A DNA stretch of 64,000 nucleotides, taken from assembly GCF_903819215.1 (NCBI RefSeq), contig NZ_CAIJCT010000010.1; one strand, 5' to 3'. Positions 52,775 through 60,828 of this stretch are shown piece after piece (positions within the stretch are counted from its first letter, which is position 1; every line of letters starts with the position of its first letter). The notes below the pieces were generated by a model. That model was given only the letters and a program-made list of their open reading frames with translations, made no database searches and was not told where the DNA came from. The translations under genes and the position numbers were made by a program. This stretch comes from Aedoeadaptatus coxii (GTDB lineage: Bacteria; Bacillota; Clostridia; Tissierellales; Peptoniphilaceae).

Positions 52775-53932
52775 ATGAAAAAAATACTGCTTGTTTTTGC
52801 ACTGTTCTTTTTTTTATCGGGATGCGCACCGGAGGAGAAAAGCCCTCCACAAAAAACAACGCAGCAGCCGGTTCAACGTGTCGATATTCTTGCCCTGGGA
52901 GACTTTATGCTCCATCATCCGCAATTACGTGCGGCAGAAAAAAATGGCGGTTATGATTTTAAGCCTATCTTTCGCTATTTAACGCCTTATATTCAAGAGG
53001 CGGATATTGCCATGATTAATCTCGAGACGACGCTCACCGACGGCTCCAAGGGCTACACGACCTATCCTGTCTTCTCTTCCCCTAAAGAGGTGGCCCGCGA
53101 TTTTAAAGACGTGGGATTTGATATTATCTCCACCGCCAACAACCATAGTTACGATAAGGTAATGGACGGAGTGGAAAGTACCTATCACTTTTTAAAAGAA
53201 GCCGGCCTCGATGTCATGGGTACGCAAATAGAAGAGGGGCAACCTTTAATAAAAGAGGTTAACGGCATAAAGTTGGGTTTTATCTGCTATACTTACGGAC
53301 TTAATGGTTTCGACAATCTTTTAAAAAATAGCGACAAGCCCTTTGCCGTCAGTATTTTTTCAGAAGAAAAGGCGGAAAATGATATTCGCTACTTAAAAGA
53401 AAAAGGCGTAGATGCTATAATTTGTTATATACACTGGGGCGAAGAGTATCGCAAAGAGCCTACCGATCTGCAAAGAGCGCAAGCTCATTTTTTAGCAGAA
53501 CACGGCGTGGCGCTTATACTGGGATCCCATCCCCACGTTCCTCAAGGGGTGGATAATGTGGTGACGAAAGATGGAAAAACTTTTGTCGCCTATTCCATGG
53601 GCAATTTCGTCTCCAATCAAAGACGGGAATATATGAATCGCCGCGATGTAGAAACCGGGCAGATGGTACGCGCATCCATCGTCAAAGACGACAAGGGAAC
53701 GCGCGTTGAAAGCTTTGAGCCTTTGGCCCTCTATGTCGATAAATATACTGCAGGCGGTCTTCATTTTGAGGTGATTCCCGTAGTTTACGCTCTTACAGGG
53801 GATATGCCCGTAGAGCGTATCGACAACATCCGCGGCCGCTTAGAAGAAGCGGAGCGCGAACATGAAAAACGTATCGATCCGAATTTAGTGATTCAGATGA
53901 AGAAGGAAAGGAATGAACATGAAGAAAAATAA
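52775..53932 (+). CDS. CapA-family lipoprotein (poly-glutamate/capsule-type metallophosphatase fold)
   Basis: The 385-residue protein has a lipoprotein signal (LFFFLSGCA, C17 as anchor). The body has metallophosphoesterase-like CapA motifs: LALGDFMLHH, INLETTLTD, STANNHSYD, YIHWGEEY and LGSHPHVPQG. Relatives take part in poly-gamma-glutamate or capsule assembly, but no capsule synthase gene is adjacent, so wall-polymer handling is equally possible. It overlaps the SLH-glutaredoxin gene by 14 bases. Confidence 0.9.
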   Translation: MKKILLVFALFFFLSGCAPEEKSPPQKTTQQPVQRVDILALGDFMLHHPQLRAAEKNGGYDFKPIFRYLTPYIQEADIAMINLETTLTDGSKGYTTYPVFSSPKEVARDFKDVGFDIISTANNHSYDKVMDGVESTYHFLKEAGLDVMGTQIEEGQPLIKEVNGIKLGFICYTYGLNGFDNLLKNSDKPFAVSIFSEEKAENDIRYLKEKGVDAIICYIHWGEEYRKEPTDLQRAQAHFLAEHGVALILGSHPHVPQGVDNVVTKDGKTFVAYSMGNFVSNQRREYMNRRDVETGQMVRASIVKDDKGTRVESFEPLALYVDKYTAGGLHFEVIPVVYALTGDMPVERIDNIRGRLEEAEREHEKRIDPNLVIQMKKERNEHEEK

Positions 53933-54857
53933 ATGGGGGAGCATCGCACTGTGCAGCTTGGCTCTCGTAACCGGTTTAACGCAAGTAGCCTATGCATCGT
54001 CTTTTACCGATGTTCCCGATACCCATTGGGCGCGGCCCTATATTGAAGAATTGACGTCTGCCGGCGTCTTAAAAGGATTCCCCGACGGTACGTTTAAGCC
54101 CAACGATCCCGTATCCTTATCCGAAACATTCTCTCTTATTAAGGGAATTAAAAATCCCACAGAAGGAGAACTGCGACAAGCCGTTCTTTCCTACGGCAAC
54201 ATCGTACGCCGCGCAGGTGTAGAAAATTGGGCGTATGAGGCTGCAGCTTACGCCTTGGAGCAACGGGTCATCACTGAAAAACAAATGATGGATGCGAGTA
54301 AGGCGGGCGCTTTTGCGCAACCGAAAAAAAGCTACCCGACGAGAAGACAAATTGCCTCTTATTACGCTCGCGCTCTTCGCATACCTCGCAATACCGACCT
54401 TAGCATATTAAAACTTGCCGATCTCGACGCATTAGGTACCATCGGCGACCAGTTCGATCAACCGGTACCCGTGGCGGAATACGTGGCGGCTCTAGTGAAG
54501 ATTAATGTCCTGGCGCCGGAGGGAAGCGACGGAAAATTCGAAGGCGATCGCCCCATCCGCAGAAGTGAAATGGCGAGAATTACAAAAGCCGCCAAAGATT
54601 ACACGCCGCCCGTACGTAAAAAACGCCACGTCGTCATTTACACTCGCGACGATTGCAATTACTGCAACATGGCGAAAGCATTTTTAACCGACACTTTAAA
54701 ATCCGCCTATGTGGAAAAGAACGTGGGTACCGACGAAAAAGCCTTGGAAGAATTTCAATCGAAAGGCTACCGTTCCCTTCCCATGATCGAAGTAGACGGA
54801 AAAGTAGTGGAAGGCTTCAGCCCCTTTAAACTCATGAGTGTATTTGAAAGTGAATAA
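53919..54857 (+). CDS. SLH-anchored exported glutaredoxin/thioredoxin-like protein
   Basis: The 312-residue product has a signal peptide ending near AYAS, an SLH repeat (FTDVPDTHWARPYIEE then GFPDGTFKPND) and two further SLH-like segments. A C-terminal glutaredoxin-like domain covers about residues 235-312, with VIYTRDDCNYCNMAK (a CxxC pair) and the cis-proline type motif RSLPMIEVDG. It would be a cell-wall-bound thiol-disulfide protein. The ATG at 53919 is chosen for spacing from AAGGAAAGGA. It is translationally coupled to the CapA-like gene. Partner proteins are unknown. Confidence 0.85.
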   Translation: MKKNKWGSIALCSLALVTGLTQVAYASSFTDVPDTHWARPYIEELTSAGVLKGFPDGTFKPNDPVSLSETFSLIKGIKNPTEGELRQAVLSYGNIVRRAGVENWAYEAAAYALEQRVITEKQMMDASKAGAFAQPKKSYPTRRQIASYYARALRIPRNTDLSILKLADLDALGTIGDQFDQPVPVAEYVAALVKINVLAPEGSDGKFEGDRPIRRSEMARITKAAKDYTPPVRKKRHVVIYTRDDCNYCNMAKAFLTDTLKSAYVEKNVGTDEKALEEFQSKGYRSLPMIEVDGKVVEGFSPFKLMSVFESE

Positions 54858-54865
54858 TGAGGGAG

Positions 54866-54894
54866 TCCCCGCGGAAAAACCGTGGGGATTTTTT
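54866..54894 (+). terminator. Terminator after the SLH-glutaredoxin gene
   Basis: TCCCCGCGG pairs with CCGTGGGGA around five A, followed by a T-run. Confidence 0.88.
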
Positions 54895-54903
54895 GTGAGA
54901 ATT

Positions 54904-54912
54904 TGTTAAAAT
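54904..54912 (+). promoter_or_regulatory. Possible extended -10 element before the carboxypeptidase gene
   Basis: TGTTAAAAT, the same TGnTAAAAT form as before rnpB and lepB, sits 30 bases before the ATG without a clear -35. Confidence 0.4.
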
Positions 54913-54941
54913 AGAACAAGCTGTGTTTGAAAGGAGACGGA

Positions 54942-56279
54942 ATGAAACAATTTAACAAACCGGTGATATTATTTCTCGCCGTCGTGATGTTGCTGACGCC
55001 GACGGCGAGTTTTGCGGCGAAAGCGCCGAATATCAGCGCAAAGGGCGCCATCGTTATGGATTACGACACGGGTCAAATACTATACGAAAAAAACGGAGAC
55101 AAACCCTTTTCCGCCGCGTCCATGACCAAAGTCATGACTGCTTTTTTAGTACTGGATGCTATTCGCAGCGGCGACATCACGTGGGATACCATGATTCCCA
55201 TTTCGGACAATGCGCGCACCAAATCCCCTTGGGATAAAACAAATTTCGACGACGAAGAGAGACTAGGCGATTTGTTCGAGCCCTTTTTAGTCAAGAGCAA
55301 CAATCAAATGGGCATCGCCATAGGGGAATATTTAGGCGGCGGATCGGAGGAACAATTTGCCGAGCTGATGAATGAAAAGGCGAAAACTCTGGGCATCGAT
55401 GCCTACTACACCGAGCCGAACGGGCTCAAACCCAATCGCGTCACGCCGAGAGCCCAGGCCCTTTTAACCCGCGCCATTATTCGCGAATACCCGGATATTC
55501 TCAATACCACATCGAAACATCAAGTACTTTATAAAGATCAGGTGTACCGCTCTACCAATCGATTTTACAGAAACTTCCGCCATTTTGAAGGAATCAACGG
55601 TTTTAAAACGGGCACCACATCCTTTGCAGGCCAATGTTTGACGGCGACCTACACGAAAAAAGGACGCCATTTAATTTCCGTGGTCATGGGCTCCAAGGGA
55701 AAAGATCAGCGCTACTACGACACCATGGCTATTTTAAATTACGTTATGAACTTTTACACCACCTCCTCGTGGGCGAATCAGGTGCCGGAGCGTGCAGAAC
55801 ATGAGGGAATGAATACGGCGGCATACAGACATCTTTCCAGTTTTCAGGGAAGAGAACCCATGAGCCGCGGCGAGTTTACCCTCTTAATGGCCCTCGCCAT
55901 GAAACTGCCGATCCACGACGGGGAAACGGGCTTTAGGGATGTTTCAGACGATGCCTATTACAAAAACGCCGTCGGGGCGGCGAAAAGCGCCGGCCTGATC
56001 GACGGATACGGCGACGGAACATTCCGCCCGGATCAATTGATAACTCGGGAAGAAATGGCGCGCATCGTCTACGTCGCCATGAAATACGACGATCGCGTGA
56101 TGCGCCTGCCCTTTAAAGACAGAGAAAAAATACACCCCGTCCATCGAAAAGCCGTGGCGGGATTGACGGCTCGAAAAATACTACACGGTCGAAGCGGCAA
56201 TGTCTTCGATCCAAAAGGAACGGCGAGCCGAGAAGAAGCCACACTGATGATGTTAAATCTTAAGGGCCACATCCATTAA
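54942..56279 (+). CDS. Serine-type D-Ala-D-Ala carboxypeptidase with SLH anchor
   Basis: The 445-residue protein has a signal peptide and a penicillin-binding domain with all three active-site motifs: SMTK (about residue 60), SNN (about residue 120) and KTGT (about residue 225). The usual C-terminal domain of DacA-type enzymes and its membrane anchor are replaced by two to three SLH repeats (YGDGTFRPDQLITREE). It would trim peptidoglycan stem peptides while held to the wall. It has its own probable promoter and terminator. Confidence 0.92.
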   Translation: MKQFNKPVILFLAVVMLLTPTASFAAKAPNISAKGAIVMDYDTGQILYEKNGDKPFSAASMTKVMTAFLVLDAIRSGDITWDTMIPISDNARTKSPWDKTNFDDEERLGDLFEPFLVKSNNQMGIAIGEYLGGGSEEQFAELMNEKAKTLGIDAYYTEPNGLKPNRVTPRAQALLTRAIIREYPDILNTTSKHQVLYKDQVYRSTNRFYRNFRHFEGINGFKTGTTSFAGQCLTATYTKKGRHLISVVMGSKGKDQRYYDTMAILNYVMNFYTTSSWANQVPERAEHEGMNTAAYRHLSSFQGREPMSRGEFTLLMALAMKLPIHDGETGFRDVSDDAYYKNAVGAAKSAGLIDGYGDGTFRPDQLITREEMARIVYVAMKYDDRVMRLPFKDREKIHPVHRKAVAGLTARKILHGRSGNVFDPKGTASREEATLMMLNLKGHIH

Positions 56280-56299
56280 AACAAATTCATAGAAAATGA

Positions 56300-56352
56300 A
56301 ATAACACACCCTCCTTATCGAAAATAACGATAGGGAGGGTGTGTTATTTTAA
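56300..56352 (+). terminator. Strong hairpin terminator after the carboxypeptidase gene
   Basis: A 21-base-pair stem (56300-56320 with 56328-56348, one wobble) with a 7-base loop and a T-run after it. It could also act on the other strand. Confidence 0.9.
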
Positions 56353-56628
56353 AATGTTAAAATAACAATTAAAAATAAAGAATGAAAATAAAATAACGGC
56401 CATGAAACAAAAACAATTAACATATAAAGGAATAGTTAAAATATATTTAGCGCAAATCAGGCGATTAACTTTAAAAATAGGAGTTGATAATAGATATCGA
56501 TTCGATATAATGAACTCCGAAGGGGTTATGCCTATGACAACTTTGGAGTATATCAGTTACGAAAAATAGATAGATAACGGATGATCGACAAAGCGTCATT
56601 TGAATTGAAGAACAATGAAGGAGGAATA
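56353..56628 (+). other. AT-rich leader region before the YSIRK surface gene
   Basis: Together with the preceding terminator this gap between genes exceeds 300 bases. It has a promoter (56484-56511) and a long leader. An open frame of 55 codons (56402-56569) starts MKQKQLTYKGIVK but lacks a ribosome site and overlaps the promoter, so I do not call it a gene. Confidence 0.6.
56484..56511 (+). promoter_or_regulatory. Promoter of the YSIRK/GA/SLH gene
   Basis: TTGATA (56484-56489) and TATAAT (56506-56511) are separated by 16 bases. The leader would be about 110 bases. Confidence 0.7.
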
Positions 56629-59600
56629 ATGAATCATAAGAATCAGCAACCGCATTACGGAATGCGAAAATTATCTGTCGGATTTGTCTCATGTCTTTTG
56701 GGATTTTCTATGGTGGCGGGTCTGTTACCGACAAATGTTTATGCTCTGTCTGAAAGCAAAGGAGAAGAATACAGTACAAATATGGCAACTCAGGCAATTG
56801 TTTATCAGTCGATGAACCACCGCCATGTAGATACTAAGTCTTCAGCTTCTTCAGATACGGAAAAAGAGATAAAAAATTCTCTTGAATATAATCAGAAAAA
56901 ATGTAGTATAAAGTGGAAAAGATTAAAAAAAACCGTTAGCGATATTGATGGCATTTCTATTAACGGAAGATCATTAAGAAAAGGGAGTTCGGATGAATAT
57001 CTGCGTGAAGGATATTACTTTTACGAAAAAGGAAAAATCTATATAAACCCCGGCCTTAGATTGGGTGATAAGGTCGAAATTAAGGTCAAGGGAAAAAATC
57101 ATAACTTCGAGTATAAACAAGGGAGATTGTATCCGTTTCAAAAGCCTCAAGCTGAGGGAATGCCGGAATACATGATATCTAGTGATGGTTATGGAAAATT
57201 TGTATGGAAACTAGTTGAAAGAAAAACCGTAGATGGCCTTTCGATTAATGGAAATTCATTTAGAAAAGTAGAAAAGTATAAATATTTAAAAGACGGAAGA
57301 TTTTATCAAGAAAACGATAGAATATATTTCAGTCCGCGTTTAAAGGGAAATGCAAACATAGACATTAAGATTGGGAATAAAACCTATAAGTTTACCCTGA
57401 AAGATGGGGTGGTAAAGCCTCGCCAAAACTCTCAAACCGACGTGGATGCAACATCTGAGGCTACACAAAAATACGAATCATCAAGAAATGGTTATGGAAA
57501 AATCACCTGGGACTTATTTACAAAAATCCATATAGAGGCAATTTCAATCAACAATAGACATTTAAATAGAGTGAACGACGACAAAGATCTATCGGATGGA
57601 CATTACTATTTAAATGGAAAAACGATGTATATTAGACCTCGTTTACGTAATGGCGATGAGATTAATATTAAAATCGAAAGAGAATTTATTAAACTAAGGT
57701 ATAATGATGGAAAATTGGACATTCTTTTTGTAATTAAAAAGCCAAAAGACAAAATAAAAGTCGGAAATATAAAAGAGCTTACGAGAAAAGAAAAAGAGAA
57801 GATACTAAGTGAAATTAAGAAATTAAATCCCAAAGCTACTGTAACTTTTAATCCGGAAGATAAGCCAGAATATGCAATGTTATATTTTTCAAACAATAGT
57901 CGAGGAGCTATCAGATTATTAGATATACTTGTTGAAGAAGAAAAAACTGATCTAACTAACGTGAAAGAAGAAGCCAAAGCCACCATCGATTTGTTGGATG
58001 AACTGACGAAAGACGAAAAAACCGAAGCTAAAACATCCATTGACGATGCGAAGGATAAAGATGCCGTCGACAAAGTATTAGAGCAAGCCCAACAAACCAA
58101 TACAGACCGTGTAAATGCGAAAGATGCCTTAAAACAAGCAAAAGAAGCAGCGAAGAAAGAAGTAGACAGCCTTCCCTATCTTGGCAAACAAAGCAAAGAC
58201 GATTTTAAAGGCCAAGTAGACAAGTCTGGCACCGTAGGCGAAGTAGACAACATCGTGATCAAAGCGAAAGAGCAAAACGCCGAAGCCAAAAAAGCCTTAG
58301 ATGAAAAGAAAGAATCAGGGAAAAAAGAAATAGATAACCTTCCCAATCTCAATGAGGATAAGAAAAAAGACTTTAAGGATAAAATCGATGAGGCATCGGA
58401 CGAAGGTACGGTAGATAAAATTGTAAATGAGGCCAAAGAGAAAAATAAAAAGTCCACGGAAGACGAAGATCTTGCCGATCTCGACGAGGTTAATAAGGCT
58501 AAGGAAGAACTTCAAAAATACATGAAGTCTGTGGATGAAAAAGTACTCGACAGCGAATCTATTGAATTTAAGGGTAATGATAGAAAAGAGGCGAAGGACG
58601 CCGTTCAAAAGGCAAAAGATTTATTAGCGAAAGATAAGATTACGAAAAAGGAATTGAAATTTATCCAAAGCATTCCTTACAGAGAGGTAAATGGTAAGAA
58701 AACCGGCCTTTTTAGAAAGTTTACAAAAAAAGCCCTCGTCAACTATAAGGTGGAAGGGGATAGAGATCAGATCAATCCTCACAACAACAAGAAATATGTT
58801 GCCCTAAAGAATAATGAAATTAAGATTCAGTCGAATTTAAAAGGTGCCAAAAAGATCGGTGAGAATGAGAAAGCTTTCTTTAAGCTGAATTACGTCACAA
58901 ATGAGCAATATGCGGCCCATAATAACGTAGCTAAGCCGATGGCGGTAAGCTTCCGTTCGGCGCAGGTCGACGCGGCATCGACGGCGACGCCGAAATATAA
59001 GAAGCAAGAAGTGCCTCGGGAAAATTACGAAGTAAAAGCTGTGGACGGTGGCTATGAAATCACGATCAAGCAGTTACCCGAAAATGTGAAATACATTAAG
59101 CCCATTGTCTATGTGAAATTTGCAGATCAGACTTATTTTGAAAATGGAGATATGGTGGCTGTTACTGCAGCTGTAGAACCTAATTCGGAAGATCAAACTC
59201 CGGTGATCCCCTCAAAACCGGACGTCAGCCATGAAAGTGGCTCTTCATCGACGGATTCTGGTTATATTTTCCTTGAACCGGTAGCAACGGTTCAAAGAGA
59301 ATCGAGTAAACCGTCAGAACCTACTAAGCAAGCGGAAGCACCTAAAGCAAAACACGGCGCATATATTTACGGATACGGGGATGACTGTTTCCGTCCCAAC
59401 GGAAAGATCAGCCGTGCAGAAGCAGCTTCTATGATTGCGTATTTGGCTGGATTGGATATGAACCAAAAGGATAAAGCAAACTTTGCGGATACGCCGAGTG
59501 CATGGTATAATGCGGCAATCAATGCCATGGTGAAGAATAACTTGATGTTGGCAGATAAGAACGGTAATTTCCGTCCGAATGAGCCGATCACGCGGGCGGA

Positions 59601-59949
59601 GTTTGCGCGAGCTTTAGCCGGTATTGATAAGAAATCGGATCGCGTAGCATCGTTTACCGATGTGAAAGGCCATGAATTTGAAGACGCCATTAATCAAGCG
59701 TTTGGAAACGGCCATATTGTCGGCTATCCCGATGGAACTTTTAGACCCGACGGCGCCATTACAAGGGCAGAGGCCGTTACCATTTTAAATCATTTCGATG
59801 GACGGTCTATGGATAAACAGGATCTGCAAAAGATCAGAATGAACTTTAAGTCCTTTAAGGATGTAGAGGAACGCCACTGGGCTTACGTTCAAATTTTGCT
59901 GGCAGCGAATAATTTCCAAGAAATGAAAAATGCCTTAGGAAATAGATAA
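56629..59949 (+). CDS. YSIRK-signal surface protein with GA-like modules and C-terminal SLH domains
   Basis: The ATG at 56629 follows AGGAGG and gives 1,106 residues; the earlier in-frame ATG lacks a site. The signal YGMRKLSVGFVSCLLGFSM is of the YSIRK-G/S type. Three related units with GISINGRSLRK-type motifs follow (about residues 105-365). Next come three helical modules of the GA (protein G-related albumin-binding) type with AKKEVDSLPYLGKQSKDDF and AEAKKALDEKKES (about residues 440-610), then a beta-rich region (about 690-850), a proline-rich linker, and SLH repeats (from about residue 905). Likely a wall-bound host-protein binder; albumin binding is inferred from the modules. YSIRK proteins usually end in LPXTG, which is absent here. 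Confidence 0.88.
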   Translation: MNHKNQQPHYGMRKLSVGFVSCLLGFSMVAGLLPTNVYALSESKGEEYSTNMATQAIVYQSMNHRHVDTKSSASSDTEKEIKNSLEYNQKKCSIKWKRLKKTVSDIDGISINGRSLRKGSSDEYLREGYYFYEKGKIYINPGLRLGDKVEIKVKGKNHNFEYKQGRLYPFQKPQAEGMPEYMISSDGYGKFVWKLVERKTVDGLSINGNSFRKVEKYKYLKDGRFYQENDRIYFSPRLKGNANIDIKIGNKTYKFTLKDGVVKPRQNSQTDVDATSEATQKYESSRNGYGKITWDLFTKIHIEAISINNRHLNRVNDDKDLSDGHYYLNGKTMYIRPRLRNGDEINIKIEREFIKLRYNDGKLDILFVIKKPKDKIKVGNIKELTRKEKEKILSEIKKLNPKATVTFNPEDKPEYAMLYFSNNSRGAIRLLDILVEEEKTDLTNVKEEAKATIDLLDELTKDEKTEAKTSIDDAKDKDAVDKVLEQAQQTNTDRVNAKDALKQAKEAAKKEVDSLPYLGKQSKDDFKGQVDKSGTVGEVDNIVIKAKEQNAEAKKALDEKKESGKKEIDNLPNLNEDKKKDFKDKIDEASDEGTVDKIVNEAKEKNKKSTEDEDLADLDEVNKAKEELQKYMKSVDEKVLDSESIEFKGNDRKEAKDAVQKAKDLLAKDKITKKELKFIQSIPYREVNGKKTGLFRKFTKKALVNYKVEGDRDQINPHNNKKYVALKNNEIKIQSNLKGAKKIGENEKAFFKLNYVTNEQYAAHNNVAKPMAVSFRSAQVDAASTATPKYKKQEVPRENYEVKAVDGGYEITIKQLPENVKYIKPIVYVKFADQTYFENGDMVAVTAAVEPNSEDQTPVIPSKPDVSHESGSSSTDSGYIFLEPVATVQRESSKPSEPTKQAEAPKAKHGAYIYGYGDDCFRPNGKISRAEAASMIAYLAGLDMNQKDKANFADTPSAWYNAAINAMVKNNLMLADKNGNFRPNEPITRAEFARALAGIDKKSDRVASFTDVKGHEFEDAINQAFGNGHIVGYPDGTFRPDGAITRAEAVTILNHFDGRSMDKQDLQKIRMNFKSFKDVEERHWAYVQILLAANNFQEMKNALGNR
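56920..57720 (+). repeat. Three-unit protein repeat in the YSIRK surface gene
   Basis: Units open with GISING (near 56950), GLSING (near 57235) and AISINN (near 57537), each followed by a G-Y/F-Y-rich strand and an INPGL, FSPRL or IRPRL segment. Spacing is 285-303 bases. I know no family name. Confidence 0.75.
57950..58455 (+). repeat. Three GA-type helical modules
   Basis: Each module spans about 50 residues and repeats the three-helix GA pattern, with AxxxIxxLxxLxxxxKxxxxxxIxxAxxxxxVxxIxxxAxxxN. The DNA in this part looks more host-like in composition than the AT-rich region before it. Confidence 0.7.
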
Positions 59950-59985
59950 TGATGTAGAGAATCTCCGATCTATCTTGTCTTTTAT

Positions 59986-60021
59986 AAAATGGACACAGTG
60001 TTTGCTGTGTCTATTTTCTTT
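59986..60021 (+). terminator. Terminator of the YSIRK surface gene
   Basis: AAAATGGACACAG (59986-59998) pairs with CTGTGTCTATTTT (60005-60017) with one wobble, then runs into T-rich sequence. Confidence 0.82.
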
Positions 60022-60037
60022 GTTTTATGTAGCCATT

Positions 60038-60069
60038 AAAAAAGCATCTACTCGAGGGTAGATGCTTTT
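60038..60069 (-). terminator. Terminator of the thiamine-precursor transport operon
   Basis: The arms 60038-60051 and 60058-60069 share AAAAGCATCTAC as an inverted repeat with a 6-base loop. On the minus strand the stem ends in a T-run a few bases after the ATPase stop codon. Confidence 0.85.
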
Positions 60070-60072
60070 GCT

Positions 60073-60828
60073 TTATGATTGTAAGATCGCTTCCTGTATG
60101 GCTTTTTTAGCGTCTAAATAGTCTTGTGACGCTAAGAAATCGCTCCGGTCTCCATCGGGTACGCGGTAGCTGAAGCCGATGGTTTTAAGGGAGGGCGAGA
60201 GCACGTGGATGTGATCGCTCATGCGGAGGGCTTCGTCGATGTCATGGGTAATGAAAATGGTGGTGAGATGGTATTTTTCTTTGATCCCCATATACCAATC
60301 CTGCAATTTCATTTTGGTAATGGCATCGAGTCGGGAGAAGGGTTCGTCTAAAAGTACGAGCTCTTTAGAAAATAAGATGGTTCTCAAAAAGGCCGCCCGC
60401 TGTGCCATGCCGCCGCTAAGGGCGGAAGGGTATTTCATTTCTGTTCCTTCCAGGCCGAACTCAGAGAAGTATTGCGCAGCTTCTTTCCGCGCGTCTTCTT
60501 TGCTCGTGCCTTTTAATCGTAGGGGAAGGGACACATTGTCGATGATTTTCAAATGCTTTAAGAGCAAATCTTTTTGCAGCATATAGGCCACGTGGCCGGG
60601 TTTGGCGATAATATTTTCATCGAGCAAGGTGACGGTGCCTTTATTGGGGCGATCTAAGCCTGCCAGTATATTAAAGAGCGTGGTTTTTCCGCTGCCGCTT
60701 TGCCCTAAGAGGGTGACGATTTTGGAACGTTCCACTTCCAGGTTTAAATCTTTTAAAATGATCTGATCGCCGAAGGAGCGGTTAATGTTTGTGGCTTTTA
60801 AAAGCACATTATTGGGGCAGGTAGTCAT
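60073..60828 (-). CDS. thiZ: ABC transporter ATPase, thiamine-precursor importer
   Basis: The 251-residue ATPase has Walker A LGQSGSGKTTLF, signature SGGMAQRAAFLRT and Walker B LVLLDEPFSRLD followed by an H-loop (FITHDID). The best-fit family is the nitrate/taurine/pyrimidine-type importers. It overlaps the binding-protein gene by 20 bases and sits under a TPP riboswitch, which points to import of a thiamine precursor (HMP or formylaminopyrimidine type). Confidence 0.9.
   Translation of the reverse strand: MTTCPNNVLLKATNINRSFGDQIILKDLNLEVERSKIVTLLGQSGSGKTTLFNILAGLDRPNKGTVTLLDENIIAKPGHVAYMLQKDLLLKHLKIIDNVSLPLRLKGTSKEDARKEAAQYFSEFGLEGTEMKYPSALSGGMAQRAAFLRTILFSKELVLLDEPFSRLDAITKMKLQDWYMGIKEKYHLTTIFITHDIDEALRMSDHIHVLSPSLKTIGFSYRVPDGDRSDFLASQDYLDAKKAIQEAILQS

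Noticed and set aside
56402..56569. 55-codon open frame before the YSIRK gene
   Set aside because: There is no ribosome site and the promoter of the next gene lies inside it, so coding use is unlikely. It was kept only as a note.
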